41,637 nucleotides of DNA from Henriciella sp. (GCF_029936995.1 NZ_JAPYRE010000011.1:1-41637), one strand, 5' to 3'; positions 7,390 through 15,993 are shown, numbered from the stretch's first letter. Numbers and translations: made by a program. Notes: a model not told the origin generated them from the sequence alone.

Positions 7390-8699
7390 TGGATGTGATT
7401 GACACATTCCTCGCCACTTTCATCAGCTATATCGATAGCGGATTTGGGCTTCTGGCCGGCGACGTCGCCTATCTCACGACCACGCTGATCGCCATCGACA
7501 TCACGCTGGCCGGCCTGTTCTGGGCCCTCTCGCAGAATGCTGACGTTATTGCCGGGCTTTTGAAGAAAGTCCTCTATGTCGGATTCTTCGCCTTCATCAT
7601 CGGCAATTTCTCGCTCCTGGCCGGTATCGTGTTCGACAGCTTCGCCCGTCTTGGCCTGACCGCCGGGGGCGGGACAATCACGGCGGCCGACCTCTTGCGC
7701 CCCGGCTTCATCGCCGGCGTCGGCCTGGATGCCGCCCAGCCCCTGCTTGAGGAGATCGCCGATATGGCCGGGCCGATCGCCTTCTTCCATAACTTCGTCA
7801 TGATCGCGGTGATGTTCATCGCCTGGGCGATCATCATGGCTGCCTTCTTCGTACTGGCGGTGCAGCTCTTCATCACCATCCTGGAGTTCAAGCTGACGAC
7901 GCTGGCCGGCTTTGTCCTCGTCCCCTTCGCACTCTGGAACAAGACGGCTTTCCTGGCCGAGCGTGTCCTTGGAAATGTCATTACTTCGGGCATCAAGCTG
8001 ATGGTGCTTGCCGTCATCATCGGCATCGGGTCGACCCTGTTCAGCTCCGTGACCGATGCGTTCAGGACAGGCGAGGATGTCACACTGGCCCAGGTCATGG
8101 GCACGGTGCTCGCCTCTCTCGTCTTCTTCTGGATGGGGATATTCGCCCCGGGCATTGCCAGCGGCCTGATCACCGGTGCCCCGCAGCTCGGGGCCGGTTC
8201 GGCTGCAGGCGCGGTCGCCGGGGCCGCGGCCGGCACCTATGTCGCCAGCATGGGCGGACGCGCCGTGCTTGGCGCAGTGGCAGGTGGCACATCGTCTGCC
8301 ATCAAGGCCGGGGCCTCCATGGCGGGTGGCACCCGCACATCCTATGCCATGGGGGCGGCGACGGCAGGCACGGCAGGTCCGGGCGCGATGGCTGGCGGTC
8401 TTGCCGGGGTGGCCCGGGCGGGGGGTGACGGCCTTCGCCGGACAGCAGGCCGGCCTGTGCAATCGCTGAAAGACGCCTACCAGCAGGGCAGCCAGAAAGC
8501 CTGGCGCACAACCGGCGGCACCGGAGGCGCCGACACCAAGTCTCCATCCGGCACTCCAGGCTCACGCCCCGGCTGGGCTCGGCGCATGCAGACCCGCCAG
8601 ACCACGAGCCAGGCCGGCCAGATCGCAGCCCATAGCCTGCGCGACGGCGACCGGGGCGCACCCGGTGCAGCTCCCAGCCTCCAGGACAAGGACGACTAG
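7389..8699 (+). CDS. trbL: Conjugal transfer channel protein TrbL (VirB6 family)
   Basis: TrbL is the polytopic inner-membrane protein of the transfer channel. The 436-residue protein has about six hydrophobic segments within residues 20-260, including the FELTTLAGFVLVPFALWNKTAF-like region (here EFKLTTLAGFVLVPFALWNK, residues about 164-183), a strong TrbL signature. From about residue 265 the protein becomes Gly/Ala-rich and then Ser/Thr/Gln-rich, the low-complexity cytoplasmic tail usual for TrbL. Its ATG shares one base with the trbJ stop. Three bases separate its stop from trbF. Confidence 0.94.
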   Translation: MDVIDTFLATFISYIDSGFGLLAGDVAYLTTTLIAIDITLAGLFWALSQNADVIAGLLKKVLYVGFFAFIIGNFSLLAGIVFDSFARLGLTAGGGTITAADLLRPGFIAGVGLDAAQPLLEEIADMAGPIAFFHNFVMIAVMFIAWAIIMAAFFVLAVQLFITILEFKLTTLAGFVLVPFALWNKTAFLAERVLGNVITSGIKLMVLAVIIGIGSTLFSSVTDAFRTGEDVTLAQVMGTVLASLVFFWMGIFAPGIASGLITGAPQLGAGSAAGAVAGAAAGTYVASMGGRAVLGAVAGGTSSAIKAGASMAGGTRTSYAMGAATAGTAGPGAMAGGLAGVARAGGDGLRRTAGRPVQSLKDAYQQGSQKAWRTTGGTGGADTKSPSGTPGSRPGWARRMQTRQTTSQAGQIAAHSLRDGDRGAPGAAPSLQDKDD

Positions 8700-8702
8700 G
8701 CC

Positions 8703-9395
8703 ATGATCTTCAAGCGATCTTCCACCAGCTATGGACCAGGTCCCTTTCCCGAGACCCCCTATCAGAAAGCAGGTCAGGTCTGGGATGAACGCATCGGATC
8801 CGCCCGCGTCCAGGCGAAGAACTGGCGGCTGATGGCGCTTGGATGTCTGGGGCTCTGCGTCTTCACCTCGGCGGCCTTGATCTGGCGGTCCACGGTTTCG
8901 ACGGTGACCCCCTATGTCGTCGAGGTCGACGAGACTGGCGCAGCCCGCGCCGTTGCGCCCGCGACCGCGCATTACAGTCCGACCGACGCCCAGATCGCGC
9001 ACCATCTCGCCAACTTCATCCAGCGCGTGCGCGGCCTCTCGATAGATCCTGTTGTCGTACGGGAGAACTGGCTCAGCGCGTATGACTATGTGACGTCTGA
9101 AGCGTCCACGACGCTGAATGCTTACGCAAAGGCCAATGACCCATTCGCCGGGATCGGGCGCAAGTCCCGCACCGTCGAGGTGGTGAGCGTGGTGCGCATC
9201 TCGGGCGACAGCTTCCAGGCCCGCTGGATCGAGAAGAGCTATGAGAACGGCGCCCTGGTCGACGCCACAAGGTTCACAGGTCTGTTCTCCGTCATCATCC
9301 AGCCCCCGTCTGATGCAGAGACCCTGCGCGCCAATCCCCTCGGCCTTTATGTCCACAGCCTCAACTGGGGCCAGGACCTTGTTACAGGAGACTGA
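8703..9395 (+). CDS. trbF: Conjugal transfer protein TrbF (VirB8 family)
   Basis: TrbF is a bitopic inner-membrane protein with a periplasmic NTF2-like domain that organises the mating channel. The 230-residue protein has an N-terminal cytoplasmic tail with the family motif TPYQKAGQVWDERIGSARVQ, one membrane helix at about residues 41-60, and a periplasmic part with NWLSAYDYVT near 121. The C-terminus NPLGLYVHSLNWGQDL (residues about 212-227) is the conserved ending of TrbF. The ATG at 8703 follows trbL directly. Length is standard. Confidence 0.95.
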   Translation: MIFKRSSTSYGPGPFPETPYQKAGQVWDERIGSARVQAKNWRLMALGCLGLCVFTSAALIWRSTVSTVTPYVVEVDETGAARAVAPATAHYSPTDAQIAHHLANFIQRVRGLSIDPVVVRENWLSAYDYVTSEASTTLNAYAKANDPFAGIGRKSRTVEVVSVVRISGDSFQARWIEKSYENGALVDATRFTGLFSVIIQPPSDAETLRANPLGLYVHSLNWGQDLVTGD

Positions 9396-9399
9396 CCCC

Positions 9400-10428
9400 A
9401 TGTTCCGCATTCTACTTGCCAGCCCGGCCCTTGGACTCGCCGCTGCGTGCAGCACCACCCCCGCGCCTGAACCGGTCAGTGCTGAAGCCTTTGTCGCGGC
9501 GACACCGGCGGAAGAGGTGTATGAGCGCTCGGTCGAGATTGTCGAAACGCCGGTCGCCCTGCCCTTGCCCGGTCAACTCAAACCGATTGGCCTCCATGCC
9601 AGGACCGGCGATGACGGCGCTATCGGCCAATCGCCGGAAAGCCAGGAGGCCGATCCCGCAGGCACGATCGCTGAAGGCCGGGAAAGCGCGCTCATCGAGC
9701 CGTCCGTCGATGGTTATGTGAACGCTGTGCAGGTCTATCCCTATACCGAAGGTGCGCTCTACAGGCTCTATGCCAGCCCCGGCCAGGTGAGCGACATTGC
9801 CTTGCAGCCCGGCGAGGCGCTTGTCTCGGTTTCGGCCGGCGACACGGTGCGCTGGGTGGTCGGCGATACCCAATCGGGCTCTGGTGCAAAGTCGCGTGCA
9901 CACGTCCTCGTCAAACCCATCAGTGCCGGCATCGGCACCAATCTGATGATCGCCACCGACCGGCGGACCTACCATCTCGAACTGGAAAGCGTGGACGCCG
10001 GCTATATGGCCGCCCTCTCCTGGCGCTATCCGGCCGATGAAATCGCGCGCCTCACCGTGCGCAATGAGCTGGCGATTGAACGCGAAGCCGCCTCCATAGA
10101 AAGCGGGCTCGCCCTGGAAAACCTCAATTTTGACTATTCGCTCTCCGGTGACAGTCCGGACTGGAAACCCGTCCGCGTGTTCGACGATGGCCGCCAGGTC
10201 TTCATCCAGATGCCGGACAGGATCACGACAACCGACATGCCGCCGCTCTTCGTCCTGGGCGCGAAAGGCGAGGCCGAGCTGGTCAACTACCGTGTGCGTG
10301 GCAGCTACTACATTGTCGACCGGCTGTTCCGGGCCGCCGAGCTGCGTCTCGGCGAAAAGGACCAGACCGTCGTGCGGATTGCCCGCACCGAACGGCGCAC
10401 CGGGCTCGCTGCCCTGTTCGGGGGCTGA
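9400..10428 (+). CDS. trbG: Conjugal transfer lipoprotein TrbG (VirB9 family)
   Basis: TrbG is the outer-membrane-associated ring component comparable to VirB9. The 342-residue protein starts at the ATG 4 bases after the trbF stop, with CAGGAG upstream. It begins with a lipoprotein signal MFRILLASPALGLAAAC, the lipobox being LAAAC with Cys17. Residues from about 110 carry the VirB9/CagX fold: VQVYPYTEGALYRLYASPGQ, then TDRRTYHLELES near 187 and the C-terminal FDDGRQVFIQMP near 260, all typical. The longer frame upstream of 9400 is ignored because it overlaps trbF and lacks the signal. It is followed 2 bases later by trbI; no trbH lies between. Confidence 0.95.
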   Translation: MFRILLASPALGLAAACSTTPAPEPVSAEAFVAATPAEEVYERSVEIVETPVALPLPGQLKPIGLHARTGDDGAIGQSPESQEADPAGTIAEGRESALIEPSVDGYVNAVQVYPYTEGALYRLYASPGQVSDIALQPGEALVSVSAGDTVRWVVGDTQSGSGAKSRAHVLVKPISAGIGTNLMIATDRRTYHLELESVDAGYMAALSWRYPADEIARLTVRNELAIEREAASIESGLALENLNFDYSLSGDSPDWKPVRVFDDGRQVFIQMPDRITTTDMPPLFVLGAKGEAELVNYRVRGSYYIVDRLFRAAELRLGEKDQTVVRIARTERRTGLAALFGG

Positions 10429-10430
10429 GC

Positions 10431-11702
10431 ATGTCAGACCCCGTGCCCTTCGACGAACATGCCGAACGGCTGAAAATCCGTTCGGGCCCCAGACCCGTCA
10501 CCCGTATAAACCGCAAACTCCTTCTGGTAATTGCAGGGCTCGGCACCCTCGGCCTGTTTGCCGCCGCAAGCCTCGCCCTCAAGCCACCCGCAGCCAGAGA
10601 AGCGGCCAGCCGCCCGGACCTCTACAACACAGTAAACACGCGCAAACCCGACACCCTCTCTGAGCTGCCTGCAGGCTATGACGATATCCGTCCGGCGCCG
10701 GTCAAACCACTCGGCCCGCCCCTGTCTGGCGATCTCGGTGCCACCATGCTCGCGGCCGAGCGCGAGCTGGGACTGGAACCGGAACATGTGGCACGGTTCG
10801 AGGATGACTTCCGTCCAAACCCGGCCGAGGAAGCCCAACGCGCCCGCCGGATGCGCGAGGCGGCGATGGCGGAAGAAGCGGCCCGCGCTCCGGTTTTCTT
10901 CCAGCTCGGCGCTCAGACAGGCCAGACACCTGCCGCAAAAGGCCCTGCATCACCTGCCGATCCCGCCTTCGATATCGGCGCGCAACTCCTGGCGCTCGCC
11001 GCGAACCCGCAAGGAACACCCTCCATGCCGGGCCGATCTGCCAACAGCAGCCCACAGGACCGCAAGCAGGCTTTCGCAAACGACGACCGCGATATCGACA
11101 CCAACAATCCGCACGAGATCAAAGACCCCGCTTCGCCCTACCAGGTGATGGCCGGCACACTGATCCCGGCAAGTCTTGTCACCGGTCTCAATAGCGACCT
11201 TCCTGGCACCCTCATCGCCCAGGTGACCCAACCGGTCTATGACACGGTCACAGGACAGTTTCTCCTTATCCCGCAAGGGGCCCGCCTGATTGGGCGTTAC
11301 CAGTCGGACGTTTCCTTCGGCCAGGACCGTGCGCTTCTCGTCTGGGAGCGGATCATCTTTCCCAATGGGGCCTCCATCGCGATCTCGGCCCCCGGTGCGG
11401 ACCGTCAGGGCTTTGTCGGCCTCTCGGATCGCACCGACCATCACTGGGACCGTGTGTTCGTGGCTGCAGGCCTTGCCACGATCCTCGGCATAGGAACCGA
11501 GCTCGGCAGCGATGAACAAGGAAGCATCGAACGCGCGATCCGGCGCGGCACCAGCGAGACCCTGAATGAGGCGGGACAACGCGCCGTCGACCGCAATCTC
11601 GGCATCCAGCCAACCATTCGCGTGCGGCCCGGCTGGCCGGTGCGCGTGGTCGTGACACGCGACCTCATCCTCAGACCCTATAGACAAGGACCCCGCCAAT
11701 GA
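10431..11702 (+). CDS. trbI: Conjugal transfer protein TrbI (VirB10 family)
   Basis: TrbI spans both membranes and links the energised inner-membrane complex to the outer-membrane ring. The 423-residue protein has a cytoplasmic tail, one membrane helix at about residues 27-46, a Pro-rich periplasmic linker, and a C-terminal VirB10 beta-barrel domain from about residue 235. Conserved segments include VMAGTLIPASLVTGLNSDLPG near 239, LLIPQGARLIGRYQSDV near 277 and the C-terminal RPGWPVRVVVTRDL. Length matches the family. Its stop overlaps the DUF2274 start as ATGA. Confidence 0.95.
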   Translation: MSDPVPFDEHAERLKIRSGPRPVTRINRKLLLVIAGLGTLGLFAAASLALKPPAAREAASRPDLYNTVNTRKPDTLSELPAGYDDIRPAPVKPLGPPLSGDLGATMLAAERELGLEPEHVARFEDDFRPNPAEEAQRARRMREAAMAEEAARAPVFFQLGAQTGQTPAAKGPASPADPAFDIGAQLLALAANPQGTPSMPGRSANSSPQDRKQAFANDDRDIDTNNPHEIKDPASPYQVMAGTLIPASLVTGLNSDLPGTLIAQVTQPVYDTVTGQFLLIPQGARLIGRYQSDVSFGQDRALLVWERIIFPNGASIAISAPGADRQGFVGLSDRTDHHWDRVFVAAGLATILGIGTELGSDEQGSIERAIRRGTSETLNEAGQRAVDRNLGIQPTIRVRPGWPVRVVVTRDLILRPYRQGPRQ

Positions 11703-11935
11703 CCTTGCGCCTCGACAAACTCCCTGACCGCACACCGGTCCGCATGAGCATCGCGGTCGATCCGGATCTTGCGGTCGCGCTCACCGACTATGCCGAGATC
11801 TACCGCCAGGCCTATGGCGTGGAAGAAAAGGCTGAAGTGCTGATCCCCGCCATGCTCGAACATTTTCTCCGGCAGGATGCCGGGTTCAAACGCGCCCGCA
11901 AGGCGCTTCACGCCAATGCCAGCAGCGAAGGATAA
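11699..11935 (+). CDS. DUF2274 protein, trb operon accessory
   Basis: This 78-residue protein starts at an ATG overlapping the trbI stop by 4 bases, so it is translationally coupled to it. The sequence begins MTLRLDKLPDRTPVRMSIAVD, the usual opening of DUF2274 proteins, which follow trbI in alphaproteobacterial conjugation operons. It has no signal peptide or membrane segment and is probably cytoplasmic. The small helical layout after residue 25 is compatible with a ribbon-helix-helix-like DNA-binding fold, but the family function is unknown. Confidence 0.9.
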   Translation: MTLRLDKLPDRTPVRMSIAVDPDLAVALTDYAEIYRQAYGVEEKAEVLIPAMLEHFLRQDAGFKRARKALHANASSEG

Positions 11936-11939
11936 CTCC

Positions 11940-12260
11940 ATGGCACAGATAGGATCGTTTGCACTCAAGGATGGAAGATATACCGGCACCATCCGGACCC
12001 TGACCATCAATGTCAAAGCCCAGCTCGTGCCAAATACCGACAAGGCGAGTGATGGTGCCCCGGACTTCCGGCTCTATGCGGGCGGCGCTGAACTCGGCGC
12101 CGCCTGGCGCGAGGAATCCAAGAAAGGTGAAACGCCGTACCTGTCGGTCAAGCTCGATGACCCGGTCCTCCCCGCACCAATGCGCGCAGCCTTCTTCGAG
12201 AATGAGGAAGACAGAACAGGCGTCATGGTGTGGACCCGGCCGAAGACAAAGGAAGGATAG
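11940..12260 (+). CDS. DUF736 family protein
   Basis: The protein has 106 residues from the ATG at 11940, placed 4 bases after the DUF2274 stop. It begins MAQIGSFALKDGRYTGTIRTL and contains the motifs DFRLYAGGAELGAAW near residue 40 and LSVKLDDPVLPAPMRAAFF near 67, which identify DUF736. This family is a marker of alphaproteobacterial integrative and plasmid accessory regions. The function is unknown; a single-strand-binding-like beta fold has been suggested by its size and pattern, but nothing in the sequence proves it. It closes the trb transcription unit. Confidence 0.92.
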   Translation: MAQIGSFALKDGRYTGTIRTLTINVKAQLVPNTDKASDGAPDFRLYAGGAELGAAWREESKKGETPYLSVKLDDPVLPAPMRAAFFENEEDRTGVMVWTRPKTKEG

Positions 12261-12349
12261 AAGTATCGCAAGCAGCATCGCGCCCCGACTCAGAGATCAA
12301 TCCGATAACATCTTCGGTTGAGACCCCCAGTACCGCAGCATCGTGGCAC

Positions 12350-12565
12350 TCATCGGCTTGAAGCGTCTTCAAGGCGTATGCCGGCCGCTCTGGCGGCAGC
12401 GAGTGCCTTGCCGAGCTGCACTGTGGGTTTGCCAGCTTCGAGATCGACAATGAAACGTTCCCCCGAATTTATGGCAAGTGCGAGTTCGCGCTGGGTTATA
12501 CCCAGTCCTTTGCGCGCACGCGCAACCATTTCTCCAAACTCCCTGGCATTGCTGATCATGGTCAT
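12350..12565 (-). CDS. HipB-like helix-turn-helix regulator without HipA partner
   Basis: This 71-residue protein has a Cro/CI-type helix-turn-helix in residues about 12-62: ARKGLGITQRELALAINSG followed by RFIVDLEAGKPTVQLGKAL. The short form and the ending LAAARAAGIRLE are typical of the HipB-type antitoxin family (y4mF group), normally followed by a hipA kinase toxin gene. Downstream on the same strand only 89 bases remain before the DUF736 stop, and they encode no HipA-like sequence. The gene is therefore an orphan. A second Met at codon 3 (12559) has slightly better spacing to a GGTAAG and may be the true start. Confidence 0.8.
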   Translation of the reverse strand: MTMISNAREFGEMVARARKGLGITQRELALAINSGERFIVDLEAGKPTVQLGKALAAARAAGIRLEDASSR

Positions 12566-12865
12566 TCTTACCGCAGGAAGAAATCTAGCGCTTTAGGAAT
12601 ACCTGGCTCACATGCTTCCAGCTCGGTAGGATCATCTCACGCCACGCCTGCGCCCTCATCAATGTCGGAACCTTCGCTGAACAACGCAAAAAACCGCAAG
12701 GCTGGGACTAATCGATCATCTGAAACCGAAAAGTGATGCCAAGCCAGGATCAAGCGCGCTGTCTGTCGGCGTCAGTTAGCAATCCACGCTCGGAGACATC
12801 TGCCACCACCGCCTGGCACGAGCAGAGCCCCTGGATCTCATGAAGCAATCGCAAAAAAAGGCCAC
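12566..12865. other. Gene-free spacer between HipB-like gene and first copper operon
   Basis: Three hundred bases with no open frame that looks coding, no recognisable RNA gene and no insertion-sequence ends. It is the boundary between the conjugation module and the copper module, and would be the place to look for scars of the insertion that joined them. I saw no clear direct repeat. Confidence 0.5.
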
Positions 12866-12894
12866 TTGAAAAAAACCCCCACGGGGTATACAAT
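12866..12894 (+). promoter_or_regulatory. Copper promoter with CsoR-like operator in the spacer
   Basis: A -35 box TTGAAA (12866-12871) and a -10 box TACAAT (12889-12894) are separated by 17 bases. The sequence AAACCCC-CAC-GGGGTAT (12873-12889) fills this spacer and differs at one arm base from the perfect palindrome ATACCCC-TAT-GGGGTAT at 18259-18275. A repressor here would block polymerase. Because the -10 box ends 6 bases before the ATG at 12901, the transcript would start at or next to that ATG and be leaderless. Confidence 0.72.
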
Positions 12895-12900
12895 CAGTTT

Positions 12901-13284
12901 ATGAACGCAATCGCTTCTACATTGGTGATGCTGGCCTTCAGCCTGTCTCAACTGCTTTGCGCTTGTCCTTTCACTGCAACGCCAGTTTCAGCCGAAGCCA
13001 CCTCCATTATCGCCCATTCACACACGTCCAGTGTGAGCGAGCACAGCGATTCCTGCGATCACAAGAATTCGTCCTGCGACGTGAACTCAGTGACGGTCAA
13101 ACAGGCCGACGAATCTGTGAAGAAAGGCAATGCCCAAGCGCCGGAGAACAGCGGGCTAGCAGAAACTGGGGCGACGGCCGGACCCGTTAAGCCGGACCGG
13201 GATGATGGACCTATTGGCCAGAACTGGCGAAGTCCATCCCTCACACATACGCCCCTGACACTTAAGGTTCGGCTCCAGAATTGA
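12901..13284 (+). CDS. Small exported Cys/His-rich protein of unknown function
   Basis: The 127-residue protein is not recognised as a named family. Residues 1-21 are hydrophobic and read as a signal peptide, followed by CACPFTATP. The middle holds a cluster of His, Cys and Ser (IIAHSHTSSVSEHSDSCD, then CD), a plausible metal-binding region. The C-terminus reads THTPLTLKVRLQN, closely matching the ending of another small exported protein at 30661-31074. The start is set by the first ATG after a CsoR-regulated promoter; translation would be leaderless, or begin at the next in-frame ATG (codon 10). It precedes the multicopper oxidase gene by 61 bases and is probably co-transcribed with it, which suggests a role in copper tolerance. 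Confidence 0.68.
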   Translation: MNAIASTLVMLAFSLSQLLCACPFTATPVSAEATSIIAHSHTSSVSEHSDSCDHKNSSCDVNSVTVKQADESVKKGNAQAPENSGLAETGATAGPVKPDRDDGPIGQNWRSPSLTHTPLTLKVRLQN

Positions 13285-13345
13285 GTTTGTGCGCGTCTGC
13301 GAAAGCAGACTGTTTCAGCCACATCCCCAATTAATGGAGACTGAC

Positions 13346-15184
13346 GTGTTAAACAGACGACATTTACTTCAGACAGCGCTTGGCGCTGGCGCAGCATACG
13401 GGGCCACGAGCCTGCTTCCCGCATGGGCCAGATCCGCGAGTGCTGGCAATCTCGGCATTCCGTCCCTTCAGGGGACCGAATTCGATCTCGACATATCCAG
13501 ATTTCCGGTGCGCATTGGCGGCAAAGCCGGAATGGCAACAGGTATCAATGGCACGCTGCCAGCCCCCCTGCTCCGGTTCCGGGAAGGTGATGATGTCACA
13601 CTGAACGTCACCAACAGACTTGAGGAAGATACCTCGATTCACTGGCACGGACTGCTTGTACCCTTCCACATGGATGGTGTGCCGGGGGTCAGTTTTCCAG
13701 GCATCAAACCCGGCGAAACCTTCAGTTACAAATTCAGGATCCCCCAAAACGGCACCTACTGGTATCACTCCCATTCCGGTCTCCAGGAACAGCTCGGGCA
13801 TTACGGTCCAATCGTCATTGATCCGGCCGGTACCGACCCGGTTTCATATGACCGCGAATATGTGCTCGTGCTCAGCGACTGGAGCTTTACAGACCCGCAC
13901 CGGCTTTTTGGCAAGCTGAAGAAGAATGCCGAAAGCCTGAACTTCAACCAGCCAACGCTCTCAGAACCGAAAGGGCTTGGCGGCATGTGGGGCCGGATGC
14001 GCATGAGCCCACGCGACCTCGCTGACGTGACGGGGGCAACCTATACCTATCTGATCAATGGCCAGTCGACCGAAGACAATTTCAACATGGTTTTCAGACC
14101 CGGTGAAAAAGTGCGCCTCAGGATCATCAACGCCGCGGCGATGACGCTGTTCAATGTCCGCCTGCCGGGCTTGCCCATGACGGTCGTCGCCTCCGATGGC
14201 CTGAACGTCCAGCCGGTCGAGACGGATGAGTTCCAGATGGGCGTGGCTGAGACCTACGATATCATTGTCGAACCCACCGAAGAACGCGCCTATGCCTTCG
14301 TGGCCGAGTCCATCGACCGGTCGGGGCAGGCTGTCGCCACCCTCGGCCCGCGTCCGGGTATGCGTGCCACCGAACCCACTATGCGGCCGGTTCCCATGCT
14401 CACCATGCGGGACATGGGCATGGATCATAGCATGATGGATGGGATGTCCGGCATGGACCGCGGATCGGAAGACAAAGCGGACAGCATGAACATGGACGGT
14501 GCGGCCGCTCATGACATGAAGGGGCACGATACGGGCGGCATGAGCATGAAGCCCGATCCGAACGGGCCATCCGTTCAGCCCGCAAAGGTCATCGAAGCGG
14601 ATATCGAGCGCGGACCGGGCGTCGCGAATGTCGCGGCCATGCCGATGAGCCGGCTGGATGAGCCGGGGATCGGTCTCGATGACGTGCCCCACCGGACCCT
14701 CACTTACAGCCAGCTACGCGCGCTGGAGATGAACGAGGACCACAGGGCGCCCGGCCGTGAGGTCGTTGTTCACCTGACCTCGAACATGGAACGCTATATG
14801 TGGTCGTTCGATGGCGTGAAGTTTTCCGAAGTGACCGAGTCCATCAAGTTCTATGAGGGTGAGCGGGTCCGCCTTACCCTGATCAATGACACGATGATGC
14901 CGCACCCGATCCACCTTCACGGGATGTTTTTCGATCTCGTCAATGGTGGCGGACATCACATGCCACGCAAGCATACGGTCATCGTCAAGCCTGCGGACAA
15001 GGTCAGCGTCGATATCAGTGCCGAGCATGTCGGCGACTGGGCGTTTCACTGTCACCTGCTCTACCACATGCATGCCGGCATGATGCAGGTCGTGAGCGTG
15101 ATTCCGGAAGGAGAAGCCAGCACCAGCAACAGTTCCATGCCGATGGACCATGGCGCCATGAAACACGGGGAGGACCACTCATGA
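13346..15184 (+). CDS. copA: Copper resistance multicopper oxidase CopA (PcoA family)
   Basis: This periplasmic oxidase is thought to oxidise Cu(I) to the less toxic Cu(II). I place the start at the GTG 13346, with GGAG 6 bases upstream, giving 612 residues; an ATG at 13334 in frame lacks a ribosome site. A twin-arginine signal NRRHLLQTALGAGAA begins at residue 3, so the protein is exported folded. The four copper-ligand motifs are present: IHWHG near 98, WYHSHSG near 139, HPIHLHG near 519 and HCHLLYHMHAGMM near 567, with the axial Met. Between residues about 355 and 400 lies a Met/His/Asp-rich stretch with repeats like MDHSMMDGMSGMDRG, the copper-loading region of CopA/PcoA. The stop overlaps copB by 4 bases. 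Confidence 0.96.
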   Translation: MLNRRHLLQTALGAGAAYGATSLLPAWARSASAGNLGIPSLQGTEFDLDISRFPVRIGGKAGMATGINGTLPAPLLRFREGDDVTLNVTNRLEEDTSIHWHGLLVPFHMDGVPGVSFPGIKPGETFSYKFRIPQNGTYWYHSHSGLQEQLGHYGPIVIDPAGTDPVSYDREYVLVLSDWSFTDPHRLFGKLKKNAESLNFNQPTLSEPKGLGGMWGRMRMSPRDLADVTGATYTYLINGQSTEDNFNMVFRPGEKVRLRIINAAAMTLFNVRLPGLPMTVVASDGLNVQPVETDEFQMGVAETYDIIVEPTEERAYAFVAESIDRSGQAVATLGPRPGMRATEPTMRPVPMLTMRDMGMDHSMMDGMSGMDRGSEDKADSMNMDGAAAHDMKGHDTGGMSMKPDPNGPSVQPAKVIEADIERGPGVANVAAMPMSRLDEPGIGLDDVPHRTLTYSQLRALEMNEDHRAPGREVVVHLTSNMERYMWSFDGVKFSEVTESIKFYEGERVRLTLINDTMMPHPIHLHGMFFDLVNGGGHHMPRKHTVIVKPADKVSVDISAEHVGDWAFHCHLLYHMHAGMMQVVSVIPEGEASTSNSSMPMDHGAMKHGEDHS

Positions 15185-15984
15185 TGTTTCGCTCAACAGC
15201 TATAGCCCTCGTTACACTTTTCTCCCCGGCATCCATAACTGCAGCGCTTGCGCAGGAAGCTCCGCAATCACCGCCCTGGCACCAGGCTGATGATATCTAC
15301 GGAGAAGATGCCATGGCCGAAGCCCGCAAGGGAATACAGGCAGAAGGCGGCGCTCAACCGGCTTACATGATCATGGCCGACCGGCTTGAGGTCCAGTTCA
15401 CCGATGATGAGGACACGCTCCTGTGGGACGGTCAGGGCTGGTATGGTGGCGACATCAACAAGCTCTGGATCAAGACTGAAGGCGATGTGTCCCTGGACGC
15501 GGACGAAGTCGAGGAAGCCGAAGTCCAGGCGCTGTGGTCGCGTGCGTATTCGCGCTACTTCGACCTGCAGGCCGGTCTTCGCTACGATCTCGAACCTGGC
15601 GGACGAACGCATGCCGTGCTTGGGGTTCAGGGGCTGGCCCCCTACTGGTTCGAGGTCGATGCGGCCGCCTTCCTCAGCACGGATGGCGACCTAACCTCAC
15701 GTATCGAGGCCGAATACGATCTTCATCTGACCCAGCGCCTCGTCCTTCAGCCACGCGCGGAAATCGAACTGTCCGCGCAGAACATACCGGAGCTTGAAAC
15801 GGGCTCTGGCGTTACCGGCGTCAATACAGGTGTTCGCCTACGTTACGACATCCGCCGCGAGTTCGGCCCCTATGTGGGCGTCGAGTGGCAAAGCGCATTC
15901 GGCGGGACCCGCGACATCATAGAAGCAGCTGGCGGCGAGGCAGACCAGGCGGTTTTCCTCATCGGTCTCAGGGCCTGGTACTAG
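15181..15984 (+). CDS. copB: Outer-membrane copper resistance protein CopB
   Basis: CopB proteins are outer-membrane beta barrels that act with CopA. The 267-residue protein has a signal peptide ending near residue 24 (TAALAQE), a short linker, then the family block from about residue 60: MIMADRLEVQFTDDEDTLLW, GQGWYGGDINKLWIKTEG and so on, followed by alternating beta-strand patterns. It ends in Trp-Tyr, the terminal aromatic signal for barrel insertion. The long Met/His-rich N-terminal extension found in many CopB proteins is absent here, so copper binding may rest with its partners. The first ATG overlaps the copA stop; a second ATG follows directly and could be used. Confidence 0.95.
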   Translation: MMFRSTAIALVTLFSPASITAALAQEAPQSPPWHQADDIYGEDAMAEARKGIQAEGGAQPAYMIMADRLEVQFTDDEDTLLWDGQGWYGGDINKLWIKTEGDVSLDADEVEEAEVQALWSRAYSRYFDLQAGLRYDLEPGGRTHAVLGVQGLAPYWFEVDAAAFLSTDGDLTSRIEAEYDLHLTQRLVLQPRAEIELSAQNIPELETGSGVTGVNTGVRLRYDIRREFGPYVGVEWQSAFGGTRDIIEAAGGEADQAVFLIGLRAWY

Positions 15985-15993
15985 GAGTTTCCC

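Noticed and set aside
6418..8462. Long open frames on the minus strand opposite trbE-trbJ-trbL
   Set aside because: They mirror strong plus-strand genes, show Arg/Gly/His-rich artefact composition and have no recognisable domain; high-GC coding DNA commonly leaves the opposite frame open.
12223..12450. Possible HipA remnant downstream of the HipB-like gene
   Set aside because: The frame has no resemblance to HipA N-terminal or kinase motifs and largely overlaps the HipB-like and DUF736 genes.
13961..14692. His-rich minus-strand frame opposite the multicopper oxidase
   Set aside because: The His residues are simply the complement of the Met (ATG) codons of the CopA Met-rich region.
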